NCBI GenBank assembly: GCA_950295325.1
Contig: OX485805.1
Location: 55,764,758 to 55,828,757 of the forward strand
Direction of reading: 5' to 3'
DNA from: Polytrichum commune
Taxonomy: Eukaryota > Streptophyta > Polytrichopsida > Polytrichales > Polytrichaceae
DNA: 64,000 nt
Both the position numbers and the translations under genes were made by a program. Shown piece by piece: positions 1-10,197 of the stretch. Position 1 is the stretch's first letter, and each line of letters opens with the position of its first letter. Below the pieces are notes generated by a model. The model did no database searches. It was given only the letters and a program-made list of their open reading frames with translations, and had not been told where the DNA came from.

Positions 1-752
1 GTGTGAGCTAGGAGTTATGGCCATTTGAGTGGGGGGCTGTCCCGGGACAGCGCCCTGCTACAGCAGTGCCTGGGAGTGATTCCCGGGACTGCCAAGGTTC
101 AAACAGGCATAACGTCCTCACCACTTGCCCGAATGGGGCAAGTGAGGAGTCCATCAGCATCTACGTGAAGCGTAGATGAAGATGGAGTGGTTGGTTGCTG
201 GAATCAGACATCATACAAGGAAGTTATGATGGTCTGAAGCTGCTGGGGGCTTCTAGGCCCAGCGGCTAAGGGAAAATGTCCACTTGGCCCCAACTCTTGG
301 TAGAGAGACAAGAGGTTGGTTGACGGTGGGGTAGGGGCCCCGCGTAGAGTCCTAGAGGCTTATATGGGTGAGGTGGTGTGGCCTCACCCACCCGAGGCCG
401 AACGGCACGGCCTCCATTGGCATTGGCCTAATGTGAGGCCATAGTTGCCTAGTATGGTTCGGGTTGTTGTAGTGTTGCTCCGGCAACGCGATGATCAACA
501 TAAGATGGGACTTCCATGGATGGAAGTCCACATCTAAGGATTGGTTACCGATTAAAGGGGTTGGTTAGCGATTGAAGGGGTGAGTCCCGAAAGCAAAGTA
601 GGAGGGTTGGTTCCCCTCCTATGAACTATAAGGTCCGGGGTGAGAGGAGCTAAGCATTAGCATGGCGGTATGCGAATGGTTAGCGCTCGTAACCTTTGCT
701 AGGAAATGAAAATTGGCAAGATGGTCAAGGAGGGCTAGCAAGGGTTGCGACA
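1..752 (+). mobile_element. 5' LTR (partial) of chromovirus copy 1
   Basis: This stretch matches the LTRs at 17957-18931, 21921-22911, 27696-28686 and 30525-31499 from about their base 245 onward, so roughly the first 244 bases lie left of the window. It ends in GCGACA directly before a primer-binding site. No coding capacity is expected. It carries the duplicated 'attggttaccgattaaagggg' type segment also seen in copy 3 but not in copy 2, so copies 1 and 3 belong to one LTR subfamily. Confidence 0.9.
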
Positions 753-754
753 CG

Positions 755-766
755 TGGTATCAGAGC
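755..766 (+). other. Primer-binding site, copy 1
   Basis: TGGTATCAGAGC lies two bases after the LTR end. This is the usual plant LTR-retrotransposon site that pairs with the 3' end of initiator methionine tRNA. Confidence 0.92.
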
Positions 767-2300
767 AGGGTTCCAATATTTGAGCTAGCACTTTGAGGGA
801 AGCATGGCTATCAAATAAGCGGGTTATGATGGTGACCCGGGGTTTCCAAAAGGTTGTGAGGCTCAAATTGGAACAAAGATCATGTGTAAATGGAATTTGA
901 CCATACCATTGGTGCTAATGACAATGGTGGGCATGAGGGTGGATTTGGTAAGGAAAATGGAGGAGTGCTTTGAAAAGGGCTCCCCCAAACCTCAAAAAAG
1001 CATTTGGGGCCTAGAATACCGAAAGCACCCAAAACCTTGGAGGGTATTAATTTTGGATTGAAATTCAAATTTGAAATGCTTAAAAGGTGGTGATGTTGGA
1101 ATTGGTGCAAATGAGGCACCCGGGGCCTCTTAAGGCCTATGTGCGCTATTCAAACGCACAAGTGAAAGATACACCTAAAATGGACGACCTTGTGAGACAT
1201 GCATCGTTTTAGGTGGGAATTCAAAAGCGGGTGGTGAATTCCATGTCCGAGTCCCCAAAGCTTCTTGAGGACGTATCGGGAATCTTTAAGATTTGAAGAA
1301 CATTGAAGTCGATGGTCCTAAAAAGAAGTTCGACGGCGTACCACCATGAAGTGGGTTTAGCCGAAAAAGGTCTCAAGGAAATGGGCATAAGTAGTGTGGC
1401 CGTTATACCAAGGCAAATCATGCTCGTTCCGCGGACGCAATGTGGGAAGGTGGCTTTGTGGTACCAAGCCAAATCATATTTGTGCCGTATGCGGAATGTT
1501 AGAAGTTGGTTTTATGCTACTAATCCATATAATGTTTGGGCCGCGGACGGAATGTTACAATGTGAATTGGTGGTACCAAGCTAGAACATATTTGTGCCGC
1601 GGACGGGATGTTAAAAGTTGGCTTTGCGGACCAAGCCAAAACATATTGTTGCCGTGGACCGAATGTTAGACTATGGCTTTGTGGCCAAGGCTAATAGCCT
1701 TAAGCCAAGGCCAAGTCTTTTATACCTTGAGGCTCAAGTAATCGGAGATATGTCTCATGAGTTGACAAAGAGGCAATGGACTCTTTCATGAGCCCAAAGC
1801 TCATAAGGGGGTTGGGGCTTGTCGACGCATAGAGCGGGCAAGCCCACCAAGGTGCGGTTTGCAAAGGGCGAACCGCATGAAGCAAAGGAAGCCGCGATGC
1901 ATGTAACCTTTCAATGTGGGACATTGAATTTTGTCAAAATTTCACACCATTTGAAATTAATAAGGTGCATGTCATTGTAAAGGTCACCTTCTTTGAAACT
2001 CACATGATAGATGTGAGGCCGAAGCCGGTGTGCTTGCGGTGCATTATGATGTGTCATAATGACAAGGAGATGAAGTTCAAATTGACAAGGAGTCCTATGG
2101 TAGGAGGATCCAAGTTGAATTTGGTCTTAATGGACCAAATGCAAAATGGAAAACATAATGGTTGGAGTTCAATTGGAGCAACTCCAAAGAACTTATGGGG
2201 AGGCTAGGAAAGATGGGCCTCCCCTAAACCGTTTGGTGGGATGTTGGTGAGATACAAGGATGTATTCACCAATGTGTTGCCCAAAGAGTTACCGCCAAGG
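767..2300 (+). pseudogene. gag/protease remnants, chromovirus copy 1
   Basis: Broken reading frames corresponding to the gag-protease part of the element. The recognisable piece is 1914-2207 and its continuation, which match a longer open frame in copy 2 (19989-20489). They end in text like YKDVFTNVLPK..LPP, the segment that normally leads into reverse transcriptase in Ty3/gypsy elements. Frames are interrupted by stops and a poly-A run near 2308-2320. No intact CCHC knuckle or protease DSG/DTG motif was seen. Interpretation rests on position between primer site and RT plus similarity to copies 2 and 3. Confidence 0.7.
1430..1690 (+). repeat. Imperfect minisatellite in gag region, copy 1
   Basis: Units of about 65-75 bases built on 'gccgcggacggaatgtt' followed by 'ttggctttgtggaccaagcc' recur four to five times with divergence. 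The same repeat is at 19600-19860 in copy 2 and is nearly absent in copy 3 (one unit near 23550), so its copy number varies between elements. Confidence 0.75.
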
Positions 2301-2309
2301 AGTGAAAAA

Positions 2310-3480
2310 AAAAAAAAAACTTGCTCAACAAGAGATTGAGTTCTTGAGGTATGTGATGACAAAGGAAGTTGGTGGATGAACATGACAAATGTCAAGGCAA
2401 TCCAAGAGGAGAATTGGCCCTTGACTCAAGAGAAGGGCTAAGGTCATTTGTTGGCCTAGCCAACTACTACCACCACTTCATTCGAGGTGTTTCTAAGGTT
2501 GCTAGGACCTTAGTCAACTTGTTGGAAAAATGGCTATCCCAAGAGTGGGATGAGCCTTGTTACCAAGTCTTTGAGGAGCTTAAGAGCAAGCTTTCTTAGA
2601 CGCCCGTGCACAATTTTGCAAAATTTGACAAACCTTTTGAGATGCATACGGGGGCGAGTGACTTTACCATTGGCGGATGTTGATCCAAGATGGATGCCCA
2701 TTGCATATGGGAGCATTAAGCTTAAAGGTTGTCAAACCCTGTGCGACTTGTGAAAGAAATGGCTATCTTAAGAGTGGGATGAGCCTTGCCCCCAAAGTCT
2801 TTGGGGAGCTTAATACAAAGTCGTCTTTGCCACCCGTGTTCAAGTTCGCGGAGCTTGACAAACCTTTTGAGGTGAATACGGGGTGGCGAGTGACTTTGCC
2901 ATTGGCGGATGGTTAATGTAAGATGGATGGCCATTGCATATGAGAGCGTTAAGCTTGATGGTTATCCGACCTTATCCGACTTGTGGAAGAATTGGCTATC
3001 CCAAGAGTGGGATGAGCCTTGCCACCAAGTCTTTAGGGAGCTTGAGAGCAAGTGTTCTTAGACGCCCGTGCTCAAGTTCGCGGAGCTTGACAAACCTTTT
3101 GAGGTGCATACAGGGTTGATTAACTTTGCCAATGGCGGATTGTTGATGTAAGATGGATGGCCATTGCATATGGGAGCATGAAGCTCGATGGTTGTCAAAG
3201 AAGACAACCAACTCATGACAAAGAACTTCTTTGTCGTAGTGCATTGCTTGAAGATGTGGCGACACTATTTGGGGTCGCACAAAGCAAAGGTCTACATGGA
3301 CAATGTGTCCTAAAAGAATTTTGACATTCAAGCGCAAGTAAGAGCCAAGTCATTGCAGTGGCATGATAGTTTGGCGCTTATGAAGGTGGATTTGATCCAC
3401 AAACCAGACCGTGGAAATGTGGTGCCGGATGCGCGAAGTAGACCGGAAGAGTTCCAAGCAATGAGAACCATCCAAACCTT
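2310..3480 (+). pseudogene. RT thumb and RNase H remnants, copy 1
   Basis: The frame resumes at the end of reverse transcriptase: GLRSFVGLANYYHHFI (2430-2500) is the conserved connection segment of Ty3/gypsy RT. The catalytic fingers/palm, including the YVDD box, are missing: the text jumps from LPP directly to the 'EFLRYV' segment. Next comes an RNase H-like start (FEVHTGASDFTIGG type), repeated three times, then MWRHYLGSHKAKVYMDN and KPDRGNVVPDARSR, the end of RNase H. Stops are frequent. The same RT deletion is present in copies 2 and 3. Confidence 0.78.
2531..3220 (+). repeat. Tandem triplication of an RNase H segment
   Basis: 'tggctatcccaagagtggg' starts at 2531, 2760 and 2993, each followed by the same ~230-base unit through 'aaaccttttgaggtgcatac' and 'gatggccattgcatatggg'. 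Periods are 229 and 233 bases. Copy 2 has two units (20700, 20929) and copy 3 has three (24436, 24664, 24881). Confidence 0.88.
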
Positions 3481-3491
3481 GTGGCTAATGT

Positions 3492-4310
3492 GTGCCGGCG
3501 AAGGAAACTTGTAATGCAAGATACGGGAGGGGTAAATTCACTACCCCAAAAGCACAAAAACTTTTAGGTGAACTTCGCAAGAGCAAGGTGCTCAAAGAGG
3601 TTAAGTTGGTGGACGGATTGTTCAAGTGCAAGCAAAGTTGGGTGTATGTGCCACAAGGCAAGTTGAGGCTATCGGTTTTGAAGGAGGAATTTGATAGTCC
3701 TATTGCCGGCCTTAGAGGAGAAAGAAAAAACCGCCATAGAATGGTGTCATGGAGGTACCATTGGCGGTGCATAAAGGAAGATATAGCCCACTTTGTGAAG
3801 GCTTGAATCAAGGTTCAAATGAACCGAGCCTCTTACCAAAAGCAAGGCGGTTTCTTGCAACCGTTGCCTATCCCGTCGGCGCCATGGCATAGTATGTGCA
3901 TGGACTTGATCACAAGTTTGCTGGAGTCACATGGGTATGATGCCATCTTGTTGATGGTAGAGCGGTTTGCCAAGTTGGCACACATGGTGCCGATTGTGGG
4001 AACCGCCACCGCGTTGGAGACCGCATAGCCTTTTCTCAAAGGATGGTTGAGGCACCACGGGTTGCCAAGAGTGATTGTGTGGGATCAAGATCCAAAGTTC
4101 ACAAGTGCATTTTCAATGCATTTCTCTAAGGAGGTTGTATTGAAACTAAGGTTTAGCACGGCCGTGTATTCCCAAATGGATGGGAAAACAAAGCGTGTGA
4201 ATGGAGACTTGAAGCAATACTTGAGGAACTTGGTGGGGGCGGACCAAGGAGATTGGGCGGACTATGTGGGTCGAGCGGAGTGTAATTGCAATGTAGCCAC
4301 GCACTTGGCT
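3492..4310 (+). pseudogene. Integrase remnant, copy 1, cut at 4310
   Basis: Reads as an integrase zinc-binding region (3492-3806) followed by the core: MCMDLITSL carries the first Asp (about 3900) and VWDQDPKFTSAF the second (about 4080); the Glu region reads DGKTKRVNG rather than NGKSERVNG. Stops at 3804 and 4026 break it, and the same TAG in 'accgcatagcc' occurs in copies 2 and 3. The frame stops abruptly at 4310 inside ATHLA, where satellite sequence begins; the C-terminal part and 3' LTR are absent. Confidence 0.85.
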
Positions 4311-6090
4311 CTACTTTGAGATTTCAGGTTCTCGCTTTATACATGTATAGTTGGCCTCATTTCAGGTTAGAATCTAACAATTAGAGGCCTCGGCTCTAGG
4401 TTCAGATTTAAGGTGCTCACTTTACGTTGTTTTAGTTGGCCTCATTTCAGGTTAGAATCTAAGTCTTTGAAAGTGGCCTATAGGCTTAGATATCAGGTTC
4501 TCACTTTATGTGGGTGTCCAATATATGGGTTTCGGGACCGAAACCTTCATTTTGAGGTCTAGAGGGTCACACCTTGAAGCCTCGGCTTCAAGGTTCAAAT
4601 TACAGGTGCTTACTTTATATATATCTAGTTGGCCTCATTTCAGGTTATAATCTAAAGCTTTGAAGCCGAGGCTCTAGGTTCAGATTTCAAGTGCTCTCAC
4701 TTTATGTTGTTCTAGTTGGCCTCATTTCAGGTTAGAATATAACACTTTGAAGCCTCGGCTCTACTTTGAGATTTCAGGTTCTCGCTTTATACATGTATAG
4801 TTGGCCTCATTTCAGGTTAGAATCTAACAATTAGAGGCCTCGGCTCTAGGTTCAGATTTAAGGTGCTCACTTTACGTTGTTTTAGTTGGCCTCATTTCAG
4901 GTTAGAATCTAGAATTTGAAGGTTGGCTATAGGCTAAGATTTCAGGTTCTCACTCTATGTTGTTTTAGTTGGTCTCATTTCAGGTTAGAATCTAAGTCTT
5001 TGAAAGTGGCCTATAGGCTTAGATATCAGGTTCTCACATTATGTGGCTGTCCAATATATGGGTTTCGGGACCGAAACCTTCATTTTGAGGTCAAGAGGGT
5101 CACATTTTGAAGCCTCGGCTTCAAGCTTCAAATTACAGAAGCTCACTTTATATATATGTAGTTAGCCTCATTTCAGGTTATAATCTAACAATTGGAAACC
5201 TCAGCTCTAAGCTCATATATCGGGTGCTCACTTTATATAAGTCTAGTTGGCCACATTTCAGGTCAGAATCAACCAATTTGAAGCCTCGGCTCTAGGTTCA
5301 GATTTCAAGTGCTCATTTTATATATGTCTAGTTGGCCACATTTCAGGTTAGAATCAAACAATTAGAGGCCTCGGCTCTAGGTTCAGATTTAATGTGCTCA
5401 CTTTATATAAGTCTAGTTGGCCACATCTCAGGTCAGAATCAACCAATTTGAAGCCTCGGCTCTAGGTTCAAATTTCAAGTGCTCATTTTATATATGTTTA
5501 GTTGGCCACATTTCAGGTTAGAATCTAACAATTAGAGGCCTCGGCTCTAGGTTCAGATTAAAGGTGCTCACTTTATGTTGATTTAGTTGGCCTCATTTCA
5601 GGTTAGAATCTAAGTCTTTGAAAGTGGCCTATAGGCTTAAATACGAGGTTCTCACATTATGTGGCTGTCCAATATATGGGTTTCGGGACCGAAACCTTCA
5701 TTTTGAGGTCAAGAGGGTCACATTTTGAAGCCTCGGCTTCAAGCTTCAAATTACAGGAGCTCACTTTATATATATGTAGTTGGCCTCATTTCAGGTTATA
5801 ATCTAACAATTTGAAGCCTCGGTTCTATGTTGAGGTTTCGGGTGCTCACTTTATATAAATCTAGTTGGCCTCATTTCAGGTTAGAATCTAACACTTTGAA
5901 GCCTCGGCTTCAAGGTTCAAATTACATGTGCTCGCTTTATATATCTAGTTTGCCTCATTTCTGGTTATAATCTAACAATTTGAAGCCTCTGCTCTAAGTT
6001 CATATATCGGGTGCTCACTTTATATAAGTCTAGTCGGCCTCATTTCAGGTTAGAATCAAACATTTTGAAGTCTCGGTTCTAGGTTGAGCA
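4311..6090 (+). repeat. Satellite-like tandem array, plus orientation (element A)
   Basis: Built of ~85-base monomers ('gcctcggctctaggttcaga' ... 'ttggcctcatttcaggttag'), some replaced by a longer variant carrying 'gggtttcgggaccgaaacc'. A 450-base higher-order unit is seen (ctttgag at 4314 and 4764). The array is nearly identical to the right half of the array at 55533-59116. It sits between exon 6173-6866 and where the methyltransferase exons would be, so it most likely is intron sequence of the minus-strand gene. Small open frames in it are repeat translations, not genes. Confidence 0.9.
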
Positions 6091-6172
6091 AATACTCAAA
6101 TTTTCTAACTCTACTGGTCACACCATTGGATTGACAAGATTGAAATGCATAAATTTAAAGGAAGAGCAGTAC

Positions 6173-6866
6173 CTCGAGCATGAATGTTTTCAAGTCGTTG
6201 TAGGAAGGGGTGAATTCATCCGTGTCACCGCCAAGAACGTCGTCCAATGAGGAGTTGAGAATGAGCTCTTCAATATGGATGTCGAGCTCCTCCCCAGATG
6301 TCATAATAGGTATTTGACTCAACTGCTCGTAGGACGAGTCGCGTTTTGTGCCTCTAGAAAATGTTGGAGCATGAGAACCAGATTCATATGTGGGACTTGG
6401 AGCAACTGGACTCTTACCTTGTGGCTCCGGAGGGGGGTTCATCTTATTTTTCCCCTTTCTAGTGGACTTATCCAACGAATTTTGCACCTTCTCCCGCTCT
6501 TTTTGGTCAGCTCTCTCCTCAGCTTCCTTGACCCTCAGCGCTTTCTTTCGGTCCTCTTCAATGCGTCGTTTCATTGCCTTTGCCCTCTCATTTTCATCTT
6601 CTATGGCCTGTAAGTCAACCATTTCAATTCCAGACTCACCTACAGCCTCCCTTGATTTCCTGAGCTTAGTCTCAAAAGAAGGAGTGAAACTTAAAGCGCA
6701 ATCAAGATACCAGGCACCGCCGGTAAGGTGAGAACTTGTCCACGTGCGTTCTTGAAGAGCCGAGAACATGCACGCTGAGTTTGATCTATCAAGCCATGTG
6801 TTCAAGAATACAGGAAGGTCATCTTTGGAAATAGCTCCTTTCGCCAAAAGCTCGTACTTAAAGTAC
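6173..6866 (-). CDS. ParB-methyltransferase gene, exon with coiled coil (element A)
   Basis: Exon of about 231 codons on the minus strand. It starts after the acceptor ...AACACAG (6867-6868) and ends at GAG|GTACTGC (6173). The first half is globular (TWTSSHLTGGAWYLDCALSF). The middle is a highly charged helix (ENERAKAMKRRIEEDRKKAL ... ERADQKEREK) that should form a coiled coil or be basic and disordered; a Lys/Pro-rich linker and an acidic tail follow. It joins in frame to the exon at 6986-7221 and ends in phase 0. The next matching phase-0 exon (55182) exists only in element B, because A's left part is gone. Function unknown; it links the ParB-like and methyltransferase-like parts. Confidence 0.65.
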
Positions 6867-6985
6867 CTGTGTTACGAAATAGCACATAACATTAACATCA
6901 ACAACTTCCGAACTAGCAAAACAAAGAATATGGACTGAACCAATTACTGAAATTAATGAAAAGTCCTTAAAGATTAGAGACGCAC

Positions 6986-7221
6986 CGAAAAAGAACTCGG
7001 CGGACAACTAGGTCAGCTCCGTTAAATCCAACAAACTCGTCACCTTTTTTGAAGGAATCTTGTCCTCTGAAGTAGGTGCTGAAGGCATGGTCCCATAACT
7101 TCATGCGACAGTCTTCGATATACGCTGGCAATAACATGGGCTCACTGGCAATACTCATGTTGATAGGAACTCGGTCTTGACGCATGGTCTCGTCAAAAAT
7201 GAGACTGGCCTGTTCTGAGAT
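6986..7221 (-). CDS. ParB-methyltransferase gene, internal exon (element A)
   Basis: Minus-strand exon bounded by the acceptor TTGCTTAACAG (just above 7221) and donor TTTTCG|GTGCGT (6986). It encodes about 79 residues, including MRQDRVPINMSIASEP and the tail LVVRRVLF. It enters in phase 0 from exon 7358-7576 and leaves in phase 2 into exon 6173-6866, where CG|G restores an Arg codon. The absence of stops and clean splice signals support a real exon. No domain recognised. Confidence 0.65.
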
Positions 7222-7357
7222 CTGTTAAGCAAGAAAATAAGCATCAGCTGGACCAATTTCTAAATCAAGTCGATGAAATAAAGAATGATAGTTGTGTAAA
7301 TTACATGCCAAAGATGAATTCAATGAACTAAAAATTGAATAGAAGCAGTGGACTTAC

Positions 7358-7576
7358 TCCTGCCCAGAAACAAGCCTTTGCCAAGAAATTTGCCAATTTA
7401 TCTTCGTTGATAGGCTTGGGAGGTAGCTTTCGGGCCTCACGAGTGGAAGCAGATGAATTAAAGTACTCTAGCCATTTTATTTTCATTGCCGGAGACGCCC
7501 TTGAAGTTGCAATGAGCTGCAACTTCTCTAAGTTGAGGTCCGGGGAAAGTGAGTTTAACGTGTAATGCCGCTCAAT
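7358..7576 (-). CDS. ParB-methyltransferase gene, internal exon (element A)
   Basis: Minus-strand exon between acceptor CTTTCAG (7577-7578) and donor GGCAGGA|GTAAGT (7358); 73 codons, phase 0 at both ends. The text includes IERHYTLNSLSPDLN and KLANFLAKACFWAG, looking like a helical domain. It lies between exons 7660-7851 and 6986-7221 with 83-136 base introns, much like small plant introns. No domain recognised. Confidence 0.63.
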
Positions 7577-7659
7577 CTGAAAGACAGAGCTCTTGTGAGT
7601 TCCTCAGTCAAACGGATAAGCTTAAAAGATTGATATGGACAAAGGATCAGGGTGCGTAC

Positions 7660-7851
7660 CTCACGTAGCCAACCGTCGGTAAGCTCCGGGTTCGCCACAG
7701 CAACCAATTTTCCCATTTTCATGCGAAGTGCCAAAGATCTCTTCTCAACTGCGGCTTTCATCGCAGCCGCCTTGTCAGCAGGGGAGACTTCTCCTTCTGA
7801 TTGCTCCACAAGCTGACGTGCACCCTCGTCGGCAGCGAGACCCAGCTCATG
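7660..7851 (-). CDS. ParB-methyltransferase gene, internal exon (element A)
   Basis: Minus-strand exon after acceptor TTTGTGCAG (7852-7853), ending at CGTGAG|GTACGC (7660); 64 codons, phase 0 at both ends. It encodes HELGLAADEGARQLVEQ, an Ala/Lys-rich helix (PADKAAAMKAAVEKRS) and VANPELTDGWLRE. The preceding intron (7852-9175) is almost entirely satellite array. The helical, charged make-up fits a ParB-type linker or helix-turn-helix region, but I could not identify one. Confidence 0.63.
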
Positions 7852-7961
7852 CTGCACAAAGAGAGAACAAGAACGAGGAAACCAAATTTTGAAATGAAAA
7901 TGAAATTAATAAGTTGGACAAGATGTTTTGGACAAAAGAACTGAACTAGAGCTAGACAAAT

Positions 7962-9150
7962 GAGAGCACCCGAAATCTGAACCTAGAGCCGAGGCTTCAC
8001 ATTGTTAGAATCTAACCTGAAATGAGGCCATCAAATCCAAAACATTAAGTGAGACCTGAAATCTGAACCTATATCCAGGGCTTCAATGTCTTTGATTTTA
8101 ACCTGAAATGTGGCCAACTAGACTTATATAAAGTGAGCACCCGAAATCTCAAACTAGAGCCGAGGCTTCAAAGTGTTAGATTCTAACCTGAAATGAGGCC
8201 AACTACATATATATAAAGTGAGCACCTGTAATTCGAACCTTGAAGCCGAGGCTTCAAAATGTGACCCTCTTGACCTCAAAATGAAGGTTTCGGTCCCGAA
8301 ACCCATATATTGGACAGCCACATAATGTGAGAACCTCATATCTAAGCTTATAGGCCACTTTCAAAGACTTAGATTCTAACCTGAAATGAAGCTAACTAAA
8401 CCAACATAAAGTGAGCATGTGAAAAATCAAACTAGAGCCGAGGCTTCAAAGTGTTAGATTCTAACCTGAAATGAGGCCATCCAAACCAAAATAAAGTGAG
8501 CACCCGAATTCTCATACTAGAGCCTAGGCTTCAAAATGTTAGATTCTAACTTGAAATGTGGCAACTAGACTTATATAAAGTGAGCACCTGAAATCTCAAA
8601 CTAGAGCGGAGGCTTCAAAGTGTCAGTTTCTAAGTTCAAATGAGGCCACTTAGAGTTAGAGTCTAACCTGAAATGAGGCCAACTAAAACAACATAAAGTG
8701 TTTACCTTAAATCTGAACCTAGAGCCGAGGCCTCTTATTGTTAGATTCTAACCTGAAATGAGGCCAACTAGATAAATATAAAGTGAGCACCTGTAACTGA
8801 AACTTGAAGCCGAGGCTTCAAAATGTGACCTTCTAGACCTCCAAAGGAAGGTTTCGGTCCCGAAACCCATATATTGGACACCCACATAAAATGAGACCCT
8901 GAAATCTAAGCCTATAGGCCACTTTCAAAGATTTACATTCTAACCTGAAATGAAGCTAACTAAACCAACATAAAGTGAGCATGTGAAAAATCAAACTAGA
9001 GCCGAGGCTTCAAAGTGTTAGATTCTAACCTGAAATGAGGCTACTTAGGAACCTTCTAATTGGGGTTCGGTCCCGAACCCCATATATTGGACATCCACAA
9101 AATGTGAGAACCTAAAATCTTAACCTATAGCCCACCATCAAAGTTCACAT
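7962..9150 (-). repeat. Satellite-like tandem array, minus orientation, in intron
   Basis: Same monomer family as 4311-6090 but reversed (for example 'ctaacctgaaatgaggccaac'). It carries the dyad motif GGTTTCGGTCCCGAAACC near 8286 and 8857 and the variant GGTTCGGTCCCGAACCCC near 9067. It fills the intron between exons 9176-9362 and 7660-7851. With the plus-oriented array at 4311-6090 it brackets four exons with inverted repeats in one transcript. Confidence 0.9.
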
Positions 9151-9175
9151 ATTTTAGGACTATTCCGTGACGCAC

Positions 9176-9362
9176 CTGAAATATGAAATTTGTAAATACA
9201 TGTAATGGTAACGAATACCAAGTCTTCTGAGACTTCTTGCCCTTTTTGAGATCGGTTGGACTCAAAATGTCATTGAATTGTTCAATTGACATAAGACCAT
9301 ACTTCTGAACCCTGAAGAGGGTATGGACAATGTTGGTCTTCACATGAGAGTCCTCTGTATGT
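9176..9362 (-). CDS. ParB-methyltransferase gene, exon after ParB domain (element A)
   Basis: Minus-strand exon between acceptor TGTATTTAG (9363-9364) and donor TTTCAG|GTGCGT (9176); about 62 codons. It reads HTEDSHVKTNIVHTLF, then KYGLMSIEQFNDILSPTDLK and the aromatic tail TNFIFQ. This position directly after a ParB-like fold fits the helical linker commonly found there, but no motif proves it. It leaves in phase 0 into exon 7660-7851 across a satellite-filled intron. Confidence 0.62.
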
Positions 9363-9495
9363 CTAAATACAAAAATCAAATGGAAGATATTAGATTATCG
9401 TAGTAAGAAAGAAAGTGAAATCATATTGAAATTTCAATGAAAGATTATATATCAAAAGAGAATGAACATATTTGTTTATGTTGTGCATGACTTGC

Positions 9496-10115
9496 ATAAC
9501 AAGTCCATTTTTCCCCTTTGTATCAAGGAGAATTGAATCCACCAAATAATGCCAATCCTCATCAGTTCGGTAAAGTCTGTCAATGTGATTTAACCAAGTT
9601 TGACGCCTATGGTTGCCGTCGCACACAAAAAATATCAAATTTGTGAATGGAGCCAACGCTGGATCCGAGAGGAGAAATGAGTTGAAAATGGCATTTTTGG
9701 CGTCCCAAATAGGACCCCAAGAAGCTTTATCAGCTTCCGTCACTTCATGGGTATTTCCGTCTTCATTGGTGATTGTAACATAAAAGACCGAAGCGCCTTC
9801 CCTGTATCCGTGCACAAATTCTTGCTCGAGCTTAGCAAGATCGGATGCCAGAGTTGGCCGTACCATTGGCATTGCCATCAATCTGCACAACGGAATATTA
9901 AATCGCGAAGAACTGTTTGGTTGAAATCTCAAGCTTGTAATCGTGGCCACAGAGTTAACTTTTTGCCTGGTCCGAATCTCATCCTCACTACCTAGAAAGT
10001 GAGCATCATCTCCAAGAGACTCTTCTTCTACCTCATGCTCGTCCTCTAGTATATCCATATCTGGAAGCTTTCCCTCCGATACTTGTGTCGAAGGTGGCGA
10101 ATATATAGCATGCAC
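9496..10115 (-). CDS. ParB-like domain exon (element A)
   Basis: Large minus-strand exon of about 207 codons, opened by acceptor TTTGGTAG (10116-10117); the GTG at 10115 is then an ordinary Val codon, not a start. An acidic N-part (ILEDEHEVEEESLGDD) precedes a ParB/sulfiredoxin-like fold: LMAMPMVRPTLASDLAKLEQ, then HGYREGASVFYVTI, then FFVCDGNHRRQTW (about residues 162-174). The DGNHR box resembles the conserved (D)G.HR.xA box of ParB N-terminal domains; in prokaryotes such domains bind nucleotides or are fused to DNA methylases. The 3' border may be a GC-AG splice (AT|GCAAGT, 9496), the only nearby donor giving the right phase. At least one upstream exon should exist. The assignment is by motif only. 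Confidence 0.6.
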
Positions 10116-10197
10116 CTACCAAAGACTCAACACATTGTAGATCAAAGTAAGTATCATTTGACCCAAATTGATAATGTTGCTTTGTAATTAACCTCTA

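Noticed and set aside
755-766. tRNA-like TGGTATCAGAGC as part of a tRNA gene
   Set aside because: No cloverleaf around it; it is a primer-binding site directly after each LTR.
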